This document shows positions 6,888-10,381 of a DNA stretch of 10,381 nucleotides, piece by piece. How positions within the stretch are numbered: position 1 is the first letter of the stretch; every line of letters starts with the position of its first letter. The notes beneath the pieces are model-generated. The model was given only the letters and a program-made list of their open reading frames with translations. It was not told where the DNA came from and did no database searches. The DNA comes from Limnochordia bacterium (GTDB taxonomy: Bacteria; Bacillota; Limnochordia; DUMW01): positions 1 to 10,381 of the forward strand of contig JALNWK010000074.1 of assembly GCA_023230925.1 (NCBI GenBank), given 5' to 3'. The position numbers and the translations under genes are program-made.

Positions 6888-7642
6888 ATGCTTGGAGCAA
6901 CTATCGGCGACATCGTAGGCTCGATCTACGAGTGGAACAACATCAAAACAAGAAACTTCCCACTGTTCCATGACGACTGCTTCTTCACTGAGGACACGGT
7001 AATGACCGTCGAAGTTGCACAGGCCCTCAAGACGACGATCAGCCTGATGATTTTATAGACGCGGTGAAAGAGTACGGTCGACTGTACCCCAATGCCGGGT
7101 ACGGCGGTCGGTTCGGAGAGTGGCTCTTTTCTAACGCTCGCAAGCCTTACAACAGCTGGGGTAACGCTTCGGCGATGAGGGTGTCACCCGTGGCTTGGTT
7201 TTATGATACACTTGGCAAAGTCAAACAAGGAGCCGAGGTCAGTGCCGCCGTAACACATAACCATCCCGAAGGCATCAAGGGTACGCAAGCCACCGCTGCT
7301 GCCTTCTACCTTGCTAGGACCAGCAAGTCCAGGGTCGACATTCAGGAACAGACTGAGGGCAAATATTGTTGTGACCTAAGCAGGACGTTTGACGAGATTC
7401 GCCCGATCTATTGCTTCAATGAAAGCTGTAAGGGCGGTCCGGAGGTGATTATCGCTTTGCTTGAAAGCACAGACTTCGAGGACGCAATCCGAAACGCCAT
7501 CTCCCTTGGCGGTGACAGCGATACCCTCGCCGCGGTAACCGGGAGTATAGCGAAGCCGCATATAATATGCCAGAGACGACACGGAACAAGGCTCTGGGCT
7601 ATTTGGACGAACGGCATTATTCCCGCAGCGCCCTACTTATAA
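6888..7642 (+). pseudogene. ADP-ribosylglycohydrolase (DraG-like) family, two frameshifts
   Basis: The intact family removes ADP-ribose from modified targets using two metal ions. Part 1 starts at ATG 6888 (GAGAGG 5 bases upstream): MLGATIGDIVGS, then CFFTEDTVMTVEVAQAL. A single-base deletion near 7033 sends it into TAG at 7056. The other frame continues DDFIDAVKEYGRLYP, then GYGGRFGEWLF, SWGNASAMRVSP, VTHNHPEGIKG, STDFEDAIRNAISLGGDSDTLAAV. A second deletion near 7551 diverts it to TAA at 7640-7642, while the true reading continues in a third frame as MPETTRNKALGYLDER (7567-7614). The metal-binding segment reads T-E-D-T where the family usually has T-D-D-T; GGDSDT is kept. Homology fades after DER, so the end is approximate. 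The encoded polypeptide should be non-functional as read. Confidence 0.88.
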
Positions 7643-7730
7643 CACATAAGACTAGGATAAGGGTTTTTAGCATTCTCCCCAGGGATGGCTATGCACTGAG
7701 CAATGCCACAAAGAGTGATTATCTTTGGCT

Positions 7731-7759
7731 TTTCCAGGTGACTCCTCTACACCTGGAGA
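7731..7759. other. Hairpin between convergent genes
   Basis: A perfect 7-base stem, ccaggtg (7734-7740) with cacctgg (7750-7756), has a 9-base loop and extends by a few A-T or wobble pairs on each side. It lies between the convergent glycohydrolase remnant and the second CPBP gene, where a two-way transcription end would be expected. Neither side has a real T run, so termination is only possible. Confidence 0.35.
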
Positions 7760-7808
7760 ACTTAGCTTTGGGGAAACCTCCCTTGGTGAAGAGGGAAATG
7801 CACGGGCT

Positions 7809-8579
7809 TTATTGGTAGGTTAGCACTACCGTCTGTAACAGAATCAAAAGCACAGCTATCCCGTTAACCGTAGCATGGGCAATTATGCAAGGTACAAGGC
7901 TCCTTGTTCGTTCATAGAGAAGGGCCAGTAGCGCCCCCAACACGAACACCGGAAAAAAGTTGATTATATATAAGTGCGCCAAACTAAAGAAAAGGCTACT
8001 GAAAACCATGGCACCTGTGGTACCCAATCGTTCTTTAAACGCCCCAAGGGTCAACCCGCGAAAGAACAACTCCTCCGCAAAGGGAACAATGACCACAATG
8101 AGTACTCCTAACGCTAGAACGTATACCACTGGCAGGGATAGGTCGAATAATCGTGAAGACATCTGTTGCTCGCGACCGACCCACTGTTGTACCAGTTGGG
8201 TGGAACCAGTCAGTCCTTGAACAATCCTCTGAATAAGAACCAAACTGACCCTCCCTGTCAGCACATTTACTGCAGAGAGGAAAAGACCGTAGATTACCCC
8301 TGTTTTTATGTACCCCCTTCTGCGAGGACGCCCAAAGCCAGTTAGTACCTGGGGCGCAATTTGGATAAGCCCAATATAACTGCCTAGTGCCAGGAAAACC
8401 TCTTGGAAGAATAGGGAGAAAATGAGGACCAAACCGCCTACCTGGGACGGGTCAAGTTCTGGTCTTGCCCATTTCAACAATCTTTGGGTAATCAGACCGG
8501 TTAGTTGAGGCAAGATCAGCATACTAATCATGAAGATACTTACTACCACGAAAAAACGGGAACTAGGTCTAGCCATCAT
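7809..8579 (-). CDS. CPBP-family intramembrane metalloprotease (second copy)
   Basis: This 256-residue integral membrane protein carries the full CPBP signature: FAEELFFRGL at 167-176 (Glu169, Glu170, Arg174), FSLAHL at 198-203 (His202) and IIAHATVNG at 232-240 (His235, Asn239). It has a hydrophobic N-terminal anchor (about 9-30) and several further helices, so it acts in the cytoplasmic membrane, probably as a protease; the substrate is unknown. It is not a close duplicate of the protease at 684-1634: motif 1 is of the common EELFFRG type, not EEIGWRG, and the length differs. GGGGGAGG runs directly into ATGATG, so initiation may favour the second ATG (8576) because the first leaves almost no spacing. 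It is apparently a single-gene unit behind the guaB terminator. I found no strong promoter in 8580-8656. Confidence 0.9.
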   Translation of the reverse strand: MMARPSSRFFVVVSIFMISMLILPQLTGLITQRLLKWARPELDPSQVGGLVLIFSLFFQEVFLALGSYIGLIQIAPQVLTGFGRPRRRGYIKTGVIYGLFLSAVNVLTGRVSLVLIQRIVQGLTGSTQLVQQWVGREQQMSSRLFDLSLPVVYVLALGVLIVVIVPFAEELFFRGLTLGAFKERLGTTGAMVFSSLFFSLAHLYIINFFPVFVLGALLALLYERTRSLVPCIIAHATVNGIAVLLILLQTVVLTYQ

Positions 8580-8656
8580 CCTCCCCCTTTTATCGGATTC
8601 CTTTCCTACTAAAGCATATTCACATCAGCAAGTTGGCAAAACTAGAATCACAAATA

Positions 8657-8682
8657 AAAGGAGGGACGCGAGGCCCTCCTTT
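8657..8682 (-). terminator. Intrinsic terminator of guaB
   Basis: On the minus strand a perfect 9-base stem (AAAGGAGGG with CCCTCCTTT, loop cctcgcgt) is followed by a T-rich run (TATTTG), beginning 6 bases after the guaB stop. This is the clearest intrinsic terminator in the window. It separates guaB from the CPBP gene downstream. Confidence 0.9.
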
Positions 8683-8688
8683 GGAATG

Positions 8689-10158
8689 TCACAGATAGAA
8701 ATGGTAATTCGGGGCTTCTTTGGTGATATGCACATCGTGGGGATGGTTTTCCTTCACAGTTGAAGCACTAATCCTAATAAACCTAGCCTTCTCTTGGAGT
8801 TCTTGAACGGTCCCTACTCCGCAGTAACCCATACCTGCACGAAGACCACCAATCAACTGGAAAACAGTATCACCTACTGTTCCTTTGTAAGGCACTCGGC
8901 CCTCAATCCCTTCGGGAACAAGTTTCCGAGCATCTTCCTGGAAATAACGATCTTTACTGCCTGCGGCCATGGCGCCTAGGGAGCCCATCCCTCGGTATAC
9001 CTTGAAACTTCGTCCTTGGTAAATCAGGGTCTCCCCAGGACTCTCCTCGGTCGCAGCCAGTAGATTACCTAACATGATCACATCTGCACCAGCTGCGATG
9101 GCTTTCACGATATCCCCGGAGTACCTGATACCACCATCGGCAATAATCGGAATACCCTTTTCCTTAGCAGCTACGGCACAGTCAAAAACCGCCGTCAACT
9201 GCGGCACACCCACACCAGCCACCACCCGCGTGGTGCAAATAGAGCCAGGCCCTATTCCTACTTTAACAGCATCCGCCCCAGCCGCGATTACATCCTTCGT
9301 AGCCGCCGCGGTAGCCACGTTACCCACAATGATATCGACCCGGTTGCCGTAAAGGCCCTTAAGCTTCTCGGCGGTTTTAAGCACCCGGGTTGAATGGGCA
9401 TGGGCTGTGTCTACACAAAGGACGTCTGTGCCTGCAGCGATCAAAGCGGCAGCTCGATCCAACGCATCCTTGCCCACACCAATGGCTGCCCCCACCCGAA
9501 GACGTCCTTGTTCGTCCTTGGCAGCATTCGGATATTGAATGGCCTTTTCAATGTCCTTGATTGTAATAAGGCCCTTAAGCATAAAATCCTCATCCACTAG
9601 GGGTAGCTTCTCAATGCGGTGTTTATGCAAGATCCGCTTGGCCTCATCCAACGTGGTGCCAACCGGTGCCGTAATCAAGTTATCCTTCGTCATCACATCA
9701 CTGACCCGTTGGTCAAGGTTTTCCTCAAACTTCAAGTCCCTATTGGTCAAAATACCTACCAGTCTGCCGTTTTGGGTAATGGGGACACCGGAAATATGAT
9801 ACCGAGCCATAATCTCCAGGGCATCATGGATAGTATGCTCAGGAGACAAGTAGATGGGATCGACAATAATCCCACTCTCACTTCGTTTGACCTTGTCTAT
9901 CTCACCGGCTTGGGCCTCAATGCTCATGTTTTTATGCACGATCCCCATACCGCCTTCTCGGGCAAGGGCAATGGCAAGACGGGCTTCGGTCACTGTATCC
10001 ATGGCCGCGCTCATCAAGGGTATATTCAATGTGATCCTAGCTGTTAACCTGGTTTTGGTATTAACTTCACTAGGCATCACTTCTGATCTGGCCGGTTGCA
10101 GTAACACATCGTCAAAGGTTAGTCCTTCTCGGCCGAATTTGGTCTTGTAGTCCATCAT
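8689..10158 (-). CDS. guaB: Inosine-5'-monophosphate dehydrogenase
   Basis: IMP dehydrogenase oxidises IMP to XMP with NAD+, the committed step of GMP synthesis, in the cytoplasm as a tetramer or octamer. From ATG 10158 it is 489 residues, the normal length. The N-terminal GLTFDDVLLQP (12-22) is typical. A pair of CBS domains spans about 95-208 (ISGVPIT, VGILTNRDL, KLPLVDE). The catalytic loop GPGSICTTR (304-311, then R) carries Cys308. NADGG-type phosphate-binding IIADGGIR (338-345) and the flap region EGRVPYKG (419-426) are present. A TTG at 10212 would add 18 residues, but it overlaps the -10 box and so precedes the transcript. GGGAG 5 bases before ATG 10158 supports the shorter start (ATG 10155 is also possible). 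The gene is intact, single, with its own promoter and terminator. Confidence 0.97.
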   Translation of the reverse strand: MMDYKTKFGREGLTFDDVLLQPARSEVMPSEVNTKTRLTARITLNIPLMSAAMDTVTEARLAIALAREGGMGIVHKNMSIEAQAGEIDKVKRSESGIIVDPIYLSPEHTIHDALEIMARYHISGVPITQNGRLVGILTNRDLKFEENLDQRVSDVMTKDNLITAPVGTTLDEAKRILHKHRIEKLPLVDEDFMLKGLITIKDIEKAIQYPNAAKDEQGRLRVGAAIGVGKDALDRAAALIAAGTDVLCVDTAHAHSTRVLKTAEKLKGLYGNRVDIIVGNVATAAATKDVIAAGADAVKVGIGPGSICTTRVVAGVGVPQLTAVFDCAVAAKEKGIPIIADGGIRYSGDIVKAIAAGADVIMLGNLLAATEESPGETLIYQGRSFKVYRGMGSLGAMAAGSKDRYFQEDARKLVPEGIEGRVPYKGTVGDTVFQLIGGLRAGMGYCGVGTVQELQEKARFIRISASTVKENHPHDVHITKEAPNYHFYL

Positions 10159-10211
10159 TCCCACTCCCGTTTCTGTATCCTTCAAACCTACATTTACTTC
10201 ACATTTTCTCA

Positions 10212-10241
10212 ATTATACTATTCCAATCACATCGGATGCAA
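10212..10241 (-). promoter_or_regulatory. guaB promoter
   Basis: On the minus strand, -35 TTGCAT (10241-10236) and a perfect -10 TATAAT (10217-10212) are 18 bases apart. The expected start of transcription is near 10205, leaving a leader of about 45 bases before ATG 10158. I see no guanine riboswitch core in the leader and no clear operator. Confidence 0.75.
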
Positions 10242-10333
10242 GCAAAAACGGCTTTCTACCAGCACTTCCGCAACAGGGTTCGAAATGACCCTAATGTAAA
10301 CCAGTCGGGCATTCCTATTGTTTTTGGCGGTTG

Positions 10334-10371
10334 AAAAATCTGGGGGAAGAGACAGGACCCCCTTTCCCCCA
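10334..10371 (-). terminator. Terminator-like hairpin of a gene beyond the right edge
   Basis: On the minus strand TGGGGGAA and TTCCCCCA (10371-10364 with 10348-10341) form an 8-base stem with a 15-base loop, followed by GATTTTT. This suits an intrinsic terminator for a minus-strand gene to the right of the window, ahead of the guaB promoter. The stretch 10242-10333 between this and the promoter shows no gene. Confidence 0.65.
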
Positions 10372-10381
10372 AAGAATGTAA

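Noticed and set aside
8580..8656. A promoter for the second CPBP gene (TTGCCA with TATGCT).
   Set aside because: The spacing is only 15 bases and the boxes are poor, so I did not list it.
10274..10295. agggttcgaaatgaccct resembles a tRNA T-arm.
   Set aside because: The loop is 8 bases with a 5-base stem, and no acceptor, D or anticodon arms can be placed around it.
10159..10330. Possible purine riboswitch ahead of guaB.
   Set aside because: The leader after the predicted start is only about 45 bases and lacks the conserved guanine aptamer core.
1..10381. CRISPR arrays, rRNA and tRNA genes.
   Set aside because: I saw no regularly spaced direct repeats and no rRNA or full tRNA structure on either strand.

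Overview
The window looks like low-to-medium GC, Gram-positive (Firmicutes/Clostridia-type) DNA. This rests on strong purine-rich Shine-Dalgarno sequences, TTG starts, sigma-A-type promoters, a DUF116 protein, CPBP-family membrane proteases, and an IS1634-family and an IS3-family element. No single gene fixes the species. The region mixes one core housekeeping gene (guaB) with accessory genes and decaying mobile DNA.

Layout, left to right. (1) 86-426 is the frameshifted 3' end of an IS3-family transposase gene with a probable right terminal repeat. (2) 684-3897 is a tight four-gene cluster on the minus strand, transcribed right to left: GNAT acetyltransferase, TetR-family regulator, DUF116 cysteine-rich protein, CPBP intramembrane protease. 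Gaps are 21-27 bases, so it reads as one operon. (3) 3898-4500 is a long leader ending in a strong minus-strand promoter (-35 TTGAAA, 17-base spacer, -10 TACAAT). Two 18-base palindromes of the same design lie on the spacer and on the predicted start of transcription, which is the expected layout for repression by the TetR protein in the operon. (4) 4714-6566 is a degenerate IS1634-family element. Its transposase gene has two frameshifts, and both catalytic aspartates are replaced by asparagine. (5) 6888-7642 is a plus-strand ADP-ribosylglycohydrolase gene broken by two single-base deletions. (6) 7809-8579 is a second, unrelated-looking CPBP protease gene on the minus strand. (7) 8689-10158 is guaB (IMP dehydrogenase), intact, with its own promoter and a clear intrinsic terminator. 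A further terminator-like hairpin at the right edge probably ends a gene lying outside the window.

How it fits together: guaB is a stand-alone housekeeping unit in purine synthesis. The accessory operon looks self-regulated: the TetR protein probably binds the paired palindromes and controls an acetyltransferase, a putative metal or Fe-S protein of unknown function (DUF116) and a membrane protease. The inducer and substrate cannot be read from sequence. The operon sits between two dead insertion sequences, and the neighbouring glycohydrolase is also dead, so this is a region of gene turnover.
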